Below, piece after piece: positions 22,213 through 29,977 of a stretch of 43,433 nucleotides of DNA. Source of the stretch: an uncultured Acidimicrobiia bacterium (GTDB lineage: Bacteria > Actinomycetota > Acidimicrobiia > Acidimicrobiales > CAIXPF01). The notes beneath the pieces are model-generated. The model was not told the origin of the DNA and ran no database searches. It saw only the letters and a list, made by a program, of their open reading frames with translations. A program made the position numbers and the translations under genes. Within the stretch, counting starts at the first letter, position 1. Each line of letters opens with the position of its first letter. The stretch covers positions 1 to 43,433 of the forward strand of contig CAIXPF010000110.1 in NCBI GenBank assembly GCA_903921205.1, written 5' to 3'.

Positions 22213-23016
22213 ATGCAGGGACGTCTGAGCGGGCAGGTCGCGGTCATCACCGGAGGGGCCAGCGGTATCGGCGCGGCGTGCGCCCGGCGTTTCGCTGCGG
22301 AAGGCGCCGACATCGTCATCGCCGACCTCGACCGCTCCCGCGCTGCCGACGTGATCGACGCGGTCGACGCCGCCGGCCGGCGTGCGGCGTTCGTCGCCAC
22401 CGACACCTCCTCGGAGGCGGACAACCTGGCGATGGCCGCCGAGGCGATGGCCACCTTCGGCCGGATCGACTGCCTGGTCGCCGCAGCGGGAATCGCCAGC
22501 GCCGACTACGTCAGCGGGGGCGAGCCGGAACAGGGCGGTGCTGCCGGTCGGCCGGTCATGAGCCAGCCGCTGGCCGACTGGGAGCGGGTGCTGGCGGTCA
22601 ACCTCACCGGGGTGATGCTCACCAACCGGGCCATCGCCGCCTGCATGATGCAGGGCGGCAACGGTGGGGCGATCGTCAACATCGCCTCCTCGGCGGCGGC
22701 CATCCCGCTGCGGGGCGGTGCCGACTACTGCGTGTCCAAGGCCGGTGTGTGGATGCTGACCAAGGTGCTGGCGCTCGAGCTGGTCGGCCACGGGATCCGG
22801 GTCAACGCCATCGGTCCCGGCTTCATCGAGACCCCGATGACCGCGGTGATGCGTAGCGATCCGGCCGGTGAGGCGGCGATGAAGCGGATGACCCCGATGC
22901 GACGCCTCGGCCAGCCCGAGGAGATCGCCTCCACCGCGCTGTTCCTGGTGTCGGAGGACTCGTCCTACCTGACCGGTCAGTTGCTGTTCCCCAACGGCGG
23001 GATGTTCGTCGGATGA
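22213..23016 (+). CDS. Short-chain dehydrogenase/reductase (SDR)
   Basis: The 267-residue classical SDR oxidises or reduces an alcohol/ketone with NAD(P). Cofactor motif VITGGASGIGAACA (T-G-x3-G-x-G), Asp38/Asp40 after strand 2 suggesting NAD preference, the A-A-A-G motif, and the catalytic Ser159/Ser160, Tyr172 and Lys176 (DYCVSK) are present. A 15-20 residue insertion (about 100-118, Gly/Glu/Pro-rich) before the substrate loop is longer than usual. Typical 3-hydroxyacyl- or hydroxysteroid-type C-terminal features (GPGFIETPMT, LTGQLLFPNGG) follow. ATG 22213 has AAGGGGAG 8 nt upstream. It overlaps the downstream thioesterase start by 4 nt. Confidence 0.9.
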   Translation: MQGRLSGQVAVITGGASGIGAACARRFAAEGADIVIADLDRSRAADVIDAVDAAGRRAAFVATDTSSEADNLAMAAEAMATFGRIDCLVAAAGIASADYVSGGEPEQGGAAGRPVMSQPLADWERVLAVNLTGVMLTNRAIAACMMQGGNGGAIVNIASSAAAIPLRGGADYCVSKAGVWMLTKVLALELVGHGIRVNAIGPGFIETPMTAVMRSDPAGEAAMKRMTPMRRLGQPEEIASTALFLVSEDSSYLTGQLLFPNGGMFVG

Positions 23017-23648
23017 GCACGGCGCCGTTCGACCATCCCGACGCCGCCCGGGTGACACCCGCCCGTCTGGCGGCGGCCGCCGCGGTGCGGCGTCTGGTCC
23101 ATGCGCTGGTCGACCACGAGGTGTCCGACGCCGAGCTGGCGGAGCTCGCTGCGGTGGCCGACGGCTACGCCGATCGCATCGACCGGGGCCCCGAGCGGGC
23201 CGATCCCGATGACCCGTTCGGGCCGTGGAAGGCCGTGCGGGCTGACGGCGAGCAGCTGTTCTGCTTCATCGACTGCGTGGTTTCCGGTGCTGCCAACCCG
23301 CTGTCGACGGGCGGGGCTGCTCACCGTGACGGACACGAGGCGGTCCTGCGGGTCAACCTCGACCCCGGCTTCGAGGGTCTGCCCGGCCGTTCGCACGGTG
23401 GGACCATCGCCTCGCTGTTCGACGAGGTGATGGGCTTCGCGCTCTACATGGACGGGGTGCCGGCCTACACCGCCTGGCTGCGGGTGGACTACCGGGCCGC
23501 GGTGCCGGTGGGCCGGCCGCTCGAGCTGCGGGCCCGGGTCGTGCGCAGCGAGGGCCGCAAGCATTGGGTCGAGGCCGAGCTGACCAGCGAGGAAGGTCCG
23601 GGGCCCACCGCCGAGGCGCTGTTCGTCAGCCCCCGGCCGGCGGACTGA
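23013..23648 (+). CDS. PaaI-like hotdog-fold thioesterase
   Basis: The 211-residue product starts in an ATGA overlap with the SDR stop. The hotdog domain occupies about 95-205: NLDPGFEGLPGRSHGGTIASLFDEVMGFAL carries the family's H-G-G and the E/D on the long helix expected to activate water, then AYTAWLRVDYRAAVPVGRPLELRARVV. The first 70 residues are an extra helical extension. It probably hydrolyses an acyl-CoA produced in the neighbouring pathway. Its coupling to the SDR suggests a hydroxy- or ketoacyl-CoA substrate. Confidence 0.82.
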   Translation: MSTAPFDHPDAARVTPARLAAAAAVRRLVHALVDHEVSDAELAELAAVADGYADRIDRGPERADPDDPFGPWKAVRADGEQLFCFIDCVVSGAANPLSTGGAAHRDGHEAVLRVNLDPGFEGLPGRSHGGTIASLFDEVMGFALYMDGVPAYTAWLRVDYRAAVPVGRPLELRARVVRSEGRKHWVEAELTSEEGPGPTAEALFVSPRPAD

Positions 23649-23707
23649 GGCGCTGTCGCTGTCGCACCGCTCCGGGACCGGCCGGGTCCGAGGGTGGACC
23701 GGACGAC

Positions 23708-24484
23708 TCAGTCCCAGTGCAGGCCGCCGTCGACGTTCCACGACTGGCCGGTGACGTTGCGGGCCGCGGGCGAGGCCAGGTAGACGGCCAGCGCCCCGAT
23801 GTCGGCGGGGTCGTTGGCCCGACGCAGCGGGATGGAGCGCACGGCGCGGGCCTCGGCCTCCTCGCGGGTGCCGCCGAGCCGTTCGACCAGCTCGTCGATG
23901 ACCTGGTCGAACAGGGCGGTACGGGTCACGCCGGGGCAGATGGCGTTGACGTTGATGCCGAAGCGGGCGAGCTGCGACGCGCCCACCCGGGTCATGGCGA
24001 TCACCGCACCCTTGGTGCCGGCGTAGGCGACGTTCGAGGTGCCGCGGTAGCCCTTGCCGGCGATGGAGGCGATGTTGACGATGCGGCCACCCTCGCCGCG
24101 GTCACGCATCGCCACCGCAGCAGCCTGCATCAGGAAGAACAGGCCACGGGCGTTGACCGAGTAGATGCGGTCCCAGTCGGCCTCGGTCACGTCGAAGAAG
24201 CCCAGGCTCTTGGTGACCCCGGCGTTGTTGACCACGACGTCGATGCGCCCATGGGTGCCGACGACGTGGTCGACGAGCCCCTGGCACTCGGACACCCGTG
24301 AGACGTCGCCGAGCACGAACGAGCTCGGCCCGCCGATGCGTTCCATCACCGCCCGTCCGGCGGTGGCGTCGATGTCGGCGCCCACCACGATCGCACCGGC
24401 CGCGGCGTAGGCCTCGGCGATACCGGTGCCCATGCCCGCACCGATCCCGGTGATCAGGGCAACCTTGCCGTCCAGTTCGCCCAT
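23708..24484 (-). CDS. Short-chain dehydrogenase/reductase (SDR)
   Basis: The 258-residue classical SDR shows ALITGIGAGMGTGIA as cofactor motif, Asp37/Asp39 after strand 2 (NAD preference), NNAGVTKS, Asn111 and the catalytic Ser140, Tyr154, Lys158 (AYAGTKGA). FabG/3-hydroxyacyl-CoA-type tail ARNVTGQSWNVDGG. ATG 24484 has GAGGAGGAA about 8 nt upstream. It converges with the thioesterase gene. The promoter side holds a perfect 22-bp palindrome (24523-24544) just downstream of a candidate -10 box, so it is the best candidate in the window for tight repression by a dimeric regulator. Only moderately similar to the other SDR at 22213. Confidence 0.9.
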   Translation of the reverse strand: MGELDGKVALITGIGAGMGTGIAEAYAAAGAIVVGADIDATAGRAVMERIGGPSSFVLGDVSRVSECQGLVDHVVGTHGRIDVVVNNAGVTKSLGFFDVTEADWDRIYSVNARGLFFLMQAAAVAMRDRGEGGRIVNIASIAGKGYRGTSNVAYAGTKGAVIAMTRVGASQLARFGINVNAICPGVTRTALFDQVIDELVERLGGTREEAEARAVRSIPLRRANDPADIGALAVYLASPAARNVTGQSWNVDGGLHWD

Positions 24485-24522
24485 CGTCGCGTTCCTCCTC
24501 GTGGTGGCCCGGTGCCCCCCGG

Positions 24523-24544
24523 GGCGAATCGACGTCGATTCGCC
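24523..24544. promoter_or_regulatory. Perfect 22-bp palindromic operator candidate
   Basis: GGCGAATCGAC is followed immediately by its reverse complement GTCGATTCGCC, with no mismatch and no spacer. It lies 39-60 bp upstream of the SDR start and about 110 bp upstream of the divergent SnoaL-like start. Size and symmetry fit TetR-type repressors. It would sit just after the SDR transcription start predicted from TACGAT at 24555-24560. Confidence 0.6.
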
Positions 24545-24554
24545 ACGAGCGATC

Positions 24555-24560
24555 ATCGTA
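24555..24560 (-). promoter_or_regulatory. Candidate -10 element of the SDR gene at 24484
   Basis: TACGAT on the minus strand would start transcription near 24547, leaving a leader of about 60 nt that includes the palindrome and the GAGGAGGAA site. Confidence 0.35.
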
Positions 24561-24653
24561 GGTGACCGCCCGTCGGCCTGGTCCGGGTGGTGGCCGGGTC
24601 GGCGCAGCGGGCCGGGTCGGCGCGGCGGCCCGGCGGCCTGGCAGGCTGGGGCG

Positions 24654-25127
24654 ATGGCCACCACCCCGCACGATGCCCTGGCCGAGCTGCTCGACGAACG
24701 GGCGATCCACCGGCTGATGACCGACTACACCCGCTTCGTCGACTTCGGTGAGGCCGCCCGCATCGCCGGGCTGTTCACCGAGGACGGGGTGTGGGACGGC
24801 CCCGGCGTGCGTATGGAGGGTCGCGACGAGGTCCACCGGTTCTTCGCCGAGCGCGAGTCGGTGACCCGGCGTACCTCGCGGCATGTCATCACCAACATCG
24901 CCATCGAGCTCACCGGGCCCGACACCGCGGTGGCCACCAGCTACCTGATCAACTACCGCCACGACAGCCGAGGCGACGTGGTGCTGCCGGTGCCGGTCGG
25001 CCACCCCAAGTACGTCGGCGAGTATCACGACCGCTTCGCTCGGACCCCTGACGGATGGCGATTCGCCGAGCGGGTCTTCACCAACACGTTCCTGCGGGAG
25101 CGTTCGGCCCCGTCGATCGCCGGCTGA
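24654..25127 (+). CDS. SnoaL-like / NTF2-fold protein
   Basis: The 157-residue product has the SnoaL pattern: helix ERAIHRLMTDYTRFVDFGEAARI, LFTEDGVWDGPG, MEGRDEVHRFFAE, and strands SRHVITNIAIEL and YVGEYHDRFARTPDGWRFAER. It shares FTEDxVWDG with the protein at 6014. The catalytic role is not evident; isomerase, dehydratase or binding roles are all possible. ATG 24654 lacks a Shine-Dalgarno, but CAGGCT is 6 nt upstream, a weak fit to the leaderless pattern. It precedes the acyl-CoA ligase by 65 nt and faces away from the SDR across a palindrome-containing gap. Confidence 0.78.
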   Translation: MATTPHDALAELLDERAIHRLMTDYTRFVDFGEAARIAGLFTEDGVWDGPGVRMEGRDEVHRFFAERESVTRRTSRHVITNIAIELTGPDTAVATSYLINYRHDSRGDVVLPVPVGHPKYVGEYHDRFARTPDGWRFAERVFTNTFLRERSAPSIAG

Positions 25128-25180
25128 TCCCACTGCGGCCCCGGCTGCGGACCGGCCGCGCCGCTGTCCGGGCGTTCCGC

Positions 25181-25186
25181 TACGTT
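25181..25186 (+). promoter_or_regulatory. Leaderless-type -10 element of the acyl-CoA ligase gene
   Basis: TACGTT ends exactly 6 nt before ATG 25193; the start has no ribosome binding site. Confidence 0.5.
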
Positions 25187-25192
25187 GCGCCC

Positions 25193-26812
25193 ATGGCAGA
25201 TTCGAACTTCGCGGACATCTTCGAGGCCGTCGCGGCGGCGGTGCCGGACCGGCCGGCCATCGTCTGCGGCGACCGCACGGTGCGCTGGAGCGACTTCGAC
25301 CGGCGGGCCAATGCCCTCGCCGCCGACCTGCTCGCCGCCGGGCTGGCGCCCGGTGCCAAGGTGGCCGCGTACCTGTACAACAGCCCCGAGTACCTCGAGA
25401 CGTACTTCGCCGCCACCAAGGTGGCGATGTGGCCGGTCAACACCAACTACCGCTACGCAGTCGGCGAGATCGTCTACCTCTTCGACAACGCCGATGCCGA
25501 GGCGGTGGTGTTCGACACCGCCTTCACCGAGGTGGCCACCGCGGCGCGTGAACGGCTGCCGCGGATCGTGCGCTGGTACGCGGTCGGGCCGAACCCGCCG
25601 GTGTGGGCCGTGCCCTACGAGGACGTGGTCGCTCCCGGCCGCGACGACGCCCCGGCGATCGAGGCCCGGCGCGGTCCGACCGATGTGATCATGACCTACA
25701 CCGGCGGGACGACCGGCATGCCCAAGGGGGTCATGTGGTCCCACGGCGAGCTGTACAAGGCCATGGGCCACGGAGGCAACGCGCTGCTGGGCTATCCGCC
25801 GGCGGAGACGCTCGAGGATCTCGCTGCGGCGGCGGTGGCCCGCACCGACGCCCCGGTGGTGCTCGAGGCCTGCCCGCTGATGCACGCCACCGCGCTGGGC
25901 AACGCCTACGCCATGCTGCCCCTCGGGGCCACCATCGTGCTGTTGGACCGCACCACCTTCGACGCCGAGCACCTGTGGGACGAGTGCGTCCGGCTGGGGG
26001 TGACGTGGCTGACCATGGTCGGCGACGCCTTCGGTCGTCCCCTGCTCGCCGCGCTCGAGGCCCATCCCGGTCGTTGGGATCTCTCCCGGCTGAAGGTCCT
26101 CTACTCCGCAGGCGTGATGTGGAGCCAGGAGGTCAAGGTGGGGATGCTGCAGCACCTGCCCGACGACGTGATGCTGCTCGACGTGTTCGGCTCCACCGAG
26201 GCGGCCGGCATGGGCCGTTCGCTGTCCACCAAGTCCTCCGTGGCGGCGACTGCGGCGTTCCTGGTGGGTGAACTGGCCCAGGTCATCACCGAGGACGGCC
26301 GCTTCGTCGAGCCGGGCTCGGGGGAGGTCGGCCTGGCGGCGTTCGGTGGCCCCATGCCCGACGGCTACTACAAGGACGCCGTCAAGACCGCCGAGACGTT
26401 CCGCACCGTGAACGGCAAGCGCTGGTCGGTGCCCGGCGACTTCGCCACGGTCGAGGCCGACGGCACCATGCGGCTGTTGGGCCGCGGCTCGGTGTGCATC
26501 AACACCGCCGGGGAGAAGGTGTTCGTCGAGGAGGTCGAGGAGGTCCTCAAGCGCCACCCGCAGGTCCTCGACGCGGTGTGTGTCGGCATCCCCGATCCCC
26601 GTTTCGGCGAGACCGTGTGCGCGGTGGTGCAACCGCGGCAGGCCGGCGACGAGGTCGATACCGCCTCGGTGATCGCCCACGTCAAGGCCGAGCTGGCCGG
26701 CTACAAGGCACCGCGGGACGTGGTCGTGGTGCCCAGCATCGGCCGGGCACCGTCGGGCAAGGTCGACTATGCCGGTCTGAAGGCGCTGGCCCGCGAGCGG
26801 CTCGGACGCTGA
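25193..26812 (+). CDS. Acyl-CoA synthetase (AMP-binding, FadD-like)
   Basis: The 539-residue ANL-superfamily ligase activates a carboxylic acid to its CoA ester through an acyl-adenylate. It shows the P-loop TYTGGTTGMPKG (168-179), FGSTEAAGMG, the hinge region GDFATVEADGTMRLLGRGS, and the C-terminal PSGKVDY with the adenylation Lys523. Length and motifs match FadD-like enzymes such as those activating sterol side chains (FadD3/FadD17/FadD19 type), though the acid cannot be named. ATG 25193 is preferred; the frame extends to 25055 but overlaps the SnoaL gene and adds Arg-rich non-family sequence. It is followed 62 nt on by an acyl-CoA dehydrogenase, the next logical step. Confidence 0.9.
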   Translation: MADSNFADIFEAVAAAVPDRPAIVCGDRTVRWSDFDRRANALAADLLAAGLAPGAKVAAYLYNSPEYLETYFAATKVAMWPVNTNYRYAVGEIVYLFDNADAEAVVFDTAFTEVATAARERLPRIVRWYAVGPNPPVWAVPYEDVVAPGRDDAPAIEARRGPTDVIMTYTGGTTGMPKGVMWSHGELYKAMGHGGNALLGYPPAETLEDLAAAAVARTDAPVVLEACPLMHATALGNAYAMLPLGATIVLLDRTTFDAEHLWDECVRLGVTWLTMVGDAFGRPLLAALEAHPGRWDLSRLKVLYSAGVMWSQEVKVGMLQHLPDDVMLLDVFGSTEAAGMGRSLSTKSSVAATAAFLVGELAQVITEDGRFVEPGSGEVGLAAFGGPMPDGYYKDAVKTAETFRTVNGKRWSVPGDFATVEADGTMRLLGRGSVCINTAGEKVFVEEVEEVLKRHPQVLDAVCVGIPDPRFGETVCAVVQPRQAGDEVDTASVIAHVKAELAGYKAPRDVVVVPSIGRAPSGKVDYAGLKALARERLGR

Positions 26813-26862
26813 CCCAGGCCCCCGGGATCGGCTTCCCCTAGCCATCGCCGCCGTCGATGGGC

Positions 26863-26868
26863 CAAGCT
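26863..26868 (+). promoter_or_regulatory. Weak leaderless-type -10 element of the acyl-CoA dehydrogenase gene
   Basis: CAAGCT ends 6 nt before GTG 26875. It has C where most sites here have T, so support is limited; it is the main reason for preferring GTG 26875 over ATG 26857. Confidence 0.25.
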
Positions 26869-26874
26869 TCAGGG

Positions 26875-28101
26875 GTGACCGCTGTAGAGAACCCTCCCAC
26901 CACCGACGCGCAGGAAGCTGCGGTCGTCGCCGCCCTCGACGCCTTCCTGGCCGCCAACGACCCCCGTTCGATGGATGCCGTCGCCTTCCGGGGCGCCCGC
27001 TTCGACGCCGGCCTGGCGTGGGTGCACTGGCCGGTGGGCAACGGCGGCCTCGGTGTCCGTCCGCAGCTGCAGCGCCTGGTCGAGGTCCGCATCAAGGACG
27101 CAGGCGGCCCGGCACCGGACCCGGCCGGCTTCTTCATGAACCTGGCCGGCCCGACCATCCTCACCCACGGCAACGACGCCCAGCGGGCCCGCTTCCTGCG
27201 CCCGATGTACAGCGGCGAGGAGCGCTGGTGCCAGTTGTTCTCCGAGCCGGGCGCCGGTTCGGACTTCGCCGGGCTCGGCACCCGCGCCGTGCGCGACGGC
27301 GACGAGTGGGTCGTCAACGGCCAGAAGGTGTGGAACACGCTCGCCCATCTCGCCCAGTGGGGGATGCTGGTGACCCGCACCAACACCGAGGTCCCCAAGC
27401 ACCGGGGCCTGACCTACTTCCTGGTGGACATGTCCAGCCCCGGGGTCGAGGTGCGCCCGCTGCGCCAGATCACCGGTGAGGCCGAGTTCAACGAGGTGTA
27501 CCTGACCGACGTGCGCATCCCCGACGCCAACCGACTCGGCGACGAGGGCGACGGCTGGCGGGTGTCGCTGACCACGCTGATGAACGAGCGCACCTCGATC
27601 GGCGCCGGAACCAGCGGTGGCGGACCCCGCCGGGGGTCGGGTCCCATCGGCGAGGCGGTCAAGCTGTGGCAGGCGAAGCCCGAGGCCGACCGCGACGCCG
27701 CCACCCGCGACCGGCTGATGCAGCTGTGGGTCCGGGCGGAGACGCTGCGGTTGACCAACATGCGGGCTGCGGTCGGGCGGCGCCAGGGCAACCCCGGTCC
27801 GGAGGGTTCGGTGGCCAAGCTGGCCATGGCCGAGCAGAACAAGGCCATCTACGAGTTCTGCCTCGACCTGATGGGACCGGCCGCCATGGTCGGCTACGAC
27901 TTCACCTTCCGCCGGCCGACCGAGCTCAACGTCGAGGGCTGGGGCGAGCCTCGTCACGGCTTCCTGCGGGTGCGGGCCAACTCGATCGAGGGCGGTACCT
28001 CGGAGATCATGCGCAACATCCTCGGCGAGCAGGTGCTCGGCCTGCCCGGCGAGCCGCGGCTCGACAAGGACCTGGCCTGGAGCAAGGTCCCGCGGAGCTG
28101 A
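26875..28101 (+). CDS. Acyl-CoA dehydrogenase
   Basis: The 408-residue FAD-dependent dehydrogenase has RWCQLFSEPGAGSDFAGL, VVNGQKVWNTLAHLAQWGML, and a C-terminal SIEGGTSEIMRNILGEQVLGLP. As in the enzyme at 18576, Gly occupies the canonical C-terminal Glu site; Glu238 (LMNERTSIG) on the central helix is the likely base, as in isovaleryl/long-chain enzymes. A Gly/Arg insertion (GGGPRRGSG) follows that helix. The start is uncertain: ATG 26857 has no ribosome binding site, while GTG 26875 fits the leaderless spacing. Behind the ligase gene it would oxidise the acyl-CoA formed there. It converges with the quinone oxidoreductase gene. Confidence 0.88.
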   Translation: MTAVENPPTTDAQEAAVVAALDAFLAANDPRSMDAVAFRGARFDAGLAWVHWPVGNGGLGVRPQLQRLVEVRIKDAGGPAPDPAGFFMNLAGPTILTHGNDAQRARFLRPMYSGEERWCQLFSEPGAGSDFAGLGTRAVRDGDEWVVNGQKVWNTLAHLAQWGMLVTRTNTEVPKHRGLTYFLVDMSSPGVEVRPLRQITGEAEFNEVYLTDVRIPDANRLGDEGDGWRVSLTTLMNERTSIGAGTSGGGPRRGSGPIGEAVKLWQAKPEADRDAATRDRLMQLWVRAETLRLTNMRAAVGRRQGNPGPEGSVAKLAMAEQNKAIYEFCLDLMGPAAMVGYDFTFRRPTELNVEGWGEPRHGFLRVRANSIEGGTSEIMRNILGEQVLGLPGEPRLDKDLAWSKVPRS

Positions 28102-28119
28102 ACGCGCCGCAGGGCTGAT

Positions 28120-28134
28120 CGCCGCCGGGCGGCG
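28120..28134. terminator. Compact hairpin between convergent genes
   Basis: CGCCGC (28120-28125) pairs with GCGGCG (28129-28134) around a 3-nt loop in the 35-bp gap between stops at 28101 and 28137. Confidence 0.45.
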
Positions 28135-28136
28135 GG

Positions 28137-29108
28137 TCAGGGGACGAGCACCAGCTTGCCCACGGCCCGCCGCTCGAGCAGATCGCCCAGGACCGCGCCG
28201 GCCTCTGACAGCGGCCGTTGCGTCGGTGCCACCGGCTGCAGCGCACCGGAGGCGATGGCGTCGACGACCTCGGCCATCATCTCCCGGTTGGCTGCGGCGT
28301 TGCGCTGGACCCAGCCGCCCCATTCCACCCCGACTGCGGTGCGGTTGTTCAGCAGCACCAGGTTGAGCGGGACCCGGCCGATGCCGGCGGTGAAGCCGAC
28401 GATCAGGAACCGGCCGTCGAAGGCCATCGCCCGCAGGCACTGCTCCGACAGCTCGCCGCCGACCACGTCGTAGACCAGGTCGACGCCCTTGCCGTCGGTC
28501 AGCTCCCGGGCCCGGGCCTTGACGTCGTCGTCGGCGGGATCGAGCGCCACCTCGGCGCCCATGGAGAGCGCCAGGGCCCGCTTCTCGGGGGAGGAGGCGA
28601 TGGCGATGACGCGGGCCCCGAGGTGCCGGGCCACGTCGATGGCGGCGAGGCCGACCCCGCCGCCTGCCCCGGTCACCAACATGGTCTCGCCGGGGCGCAC
28701 CTCGGTGCGCCGGGTGAGGGCGAACCATGCCGTTCCGTACACCTGGTAGAACGACGCCCCCACGGCGATGTCGACGGAGTCCGGCAACCGGATGAGCTGG
28801 TGCGGCTTGGCCAGCAGGGTGTCGGCGAAGGCCCCGGAGGCGACCACGGCGAAGACCCGGTCGCCGATCGCCCAGCCGTCGACGCCTTCGCCGATGGCGT
28901 CGATCGTCCCGGCGGCCTCACCGCCGGGTACGTAGGGTGGGGTCATCGGGAACTGATAGCGGCCCGCCACCCGCAGCCCGTCGACGTAGCTGGCGCCGGC
29001 GGCACCGACGGCGATACGGACCTGGCCGGGTCCTGGTTCGGGGGTGGGCCGTTCCTCGAGCACGAGGTCGGCGACCGAGCCCAGTTGATGGCAGATGACG
29101 GCGCGCAC
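28137..29108 (-). CDS. NADPH:quinone oxidoreductase family (zinc-free MDR)
   Basis: The 323-residue medium-chain dehydrogenase/reductase reduces quinones or enones with NAD(P)H. It has the GroES-like N-domain (PYVPGGEAAGTIDAIGEGV, GDRVFAVV), the MDR segment FALTRRTEVRPGETMLVTGA, the Rossmann motif GAGGGVGLAAID and a C-terminal KLVLVP strand. The catalytic-zinc Cys and His are absent, as in quinone oxidoreductases. The start is GTG 29108 without a Shine-Dalgarno; TAGGGT is 6 nt upstream, a clear leaderless candidate. Divergent from the enoyl-CoA hydratase. It could also reduce an enoyl-thioester. Confidence 0.88.
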   Translation of the reverse strand: MRAVICHQLGSVADLVLEERPTPEPGPGQVRIAVGAAGASYVDGLRVAGRYQFPMTPPYVPGGEAAGTIDAIGEGVDGWAIGDRVFAVVASGAFADTLLAKPHQLIRLPDSVDIAVGASFYQVYGTAWFALTRRTEVRPGETMLVTGAGGGVGLAAIDVARHLGARVIAIASSPEKRALALSMGAEVALDPADDDVKARARELTDGKGVDLVYDVVGGELSEQCLRAMAFDGRFLIVGFTAGIGRVPLNLVLLNNRTAVGVEWGGWVQRNAAANREMMAEVVDAIASGALQPVAPTQRPLSEAGAVLGDLLERRAVGKLVLVP

Positions 29109-29114
29109 GGCGAA

Positions 29115-29120
29115 ACCCTA
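29115..29120 (-). promoter_or_regulatory. Leaderless-type -10 element of the quinone oxidoreductase gene
   Basis: TAGGGT on the minus strand ends exactly 6 nt before GTG 29108. Confidence 0.5.
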
Positions 29121-29141
29121 ACGCGCCCGCCCGACAGGCCC

Positions 29142-29147
29142 TACGCT
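29142..29147 (+). promoter_or_regulatory. Candidate -10 element of the enoyl-CoA hydratase gene
   Basis: TACGCT lies 35 nt before ATG 29183; the short leader contains the GGGGGGGAA ribosome binding site. It is back to back with the minus-strand promoter at 29115. Confidence 0.35.
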
Positions 29148-29182
29148 GCGACGGTCCGCTTCTGGATGTTCGGGGGGGAATC

Positions 29183-29944
29183 ATGACGGCACCGACGAAC
29201 TACGCGGTATCCCGCGGGGTGGCCACCATCACGTTGGACAGTGCGGAGAACCGCAACGCCTTCAGCCAGGCCTTGCTGCGCAGCCTGGTGGGCGATCTCG
29301 AGGCGGCGCTCGCCGACGGCTCGGTGCGGGTGATCGTGCTGACCAACTCGGGCGGGACCTTCAGCGCCGGCGCTGATCTGAAGGAGGACCACCGGTCCCT
29401 CGGTCCGGACCCGCTGACCTTTGCCGACGTGGTCGCGGCGATCGACGGCTCACCCAAGCCGGTGGTGGGGCGGATCGCCGGTCACGCCGCCGGTGGTGGG
29501 GCGGTGCTCGCCGCAGCGTGCGACATCGCCATCGCCCTCGACACCGTACGTATCGGTATCACCGAGGTACGTCTTGGTATTGCGCCGGTGCCGGTGGCCG
29601 CCATGATGGCCCACCGGATGACCCGGCGAGCCCTGTTCGAGGCGTTCCTGGCCGCCGACATGATGCCGGCGTCGCGGGCCGCCGAGCTCGGCCTGGTCAA
29701 CCTGGCCGTGCCGGCCGACCAGCTCGATGCCACCGTGGCCCACTACGTCGACGCACTGGTCAAGGGCGCTCCGCAGGCCCTGGCTGTGACCAAGACCGCT
29801 CTGCAGGCCATGGCCGACGGTGGCGTGGCCGATGCCCGCGCGTACGCCGCCGCCAACACCGTGGGCTTCGGGGCGAGCGAGGCCAAGGAGGGCGTGGCGG
29901 CGTTCCTGGGCAAGCGCCCGCCGGCCTGGATCCCCCAGGACTGA
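29183..29944 (+). CDS. Enoyl-CoA hydratase/isomerase family protein
   Basis: The 253-residue crotonase-fold product has the first oxyanion segment TFSAGADLKE and the second in AGHAAGGGAVLAAACDIAIA. Of the two Glu used by classical hydratases, the second is present (Glu128 in ITEVRLGIAP). The first is replaced by Val108 (G-G-G-A-V-L where G-G-G-x-E-L is usual), so it may be an isomerase, a hydrolase-like crotonase or a hydratase with altered mechanism. ATG 29183 has a poly-G ribosome binding site. It is a single-gene unit, converging with the MaoC-like gene. Confidence 0.85.
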   Translation: MTAPTNYAVSRGVATITLDSAENRNAFSQALLRSLVGDLEAALADGSVRVIVLTNSGGTFSAGADLKEDHRSLGPDPLTFADVVAAIDGSPKPVVGRIAGHAAGGGAVLAAACDIAIALDTVRIGITEVRLGIAPVPVAAMMAHRMTRRALFEAFLAADMMPASRAAELGLVNLAVPADQLDATVAHYVDALVKGAPQALAVTKTALQAMADGGVADARAYAAANTVGFGASEAKEGVAAFLGKRPPAWIPQD

Positions 29945-29977
29945 CCGGGGCCGGCCGGGCCGGACCGAACGCGCCGG

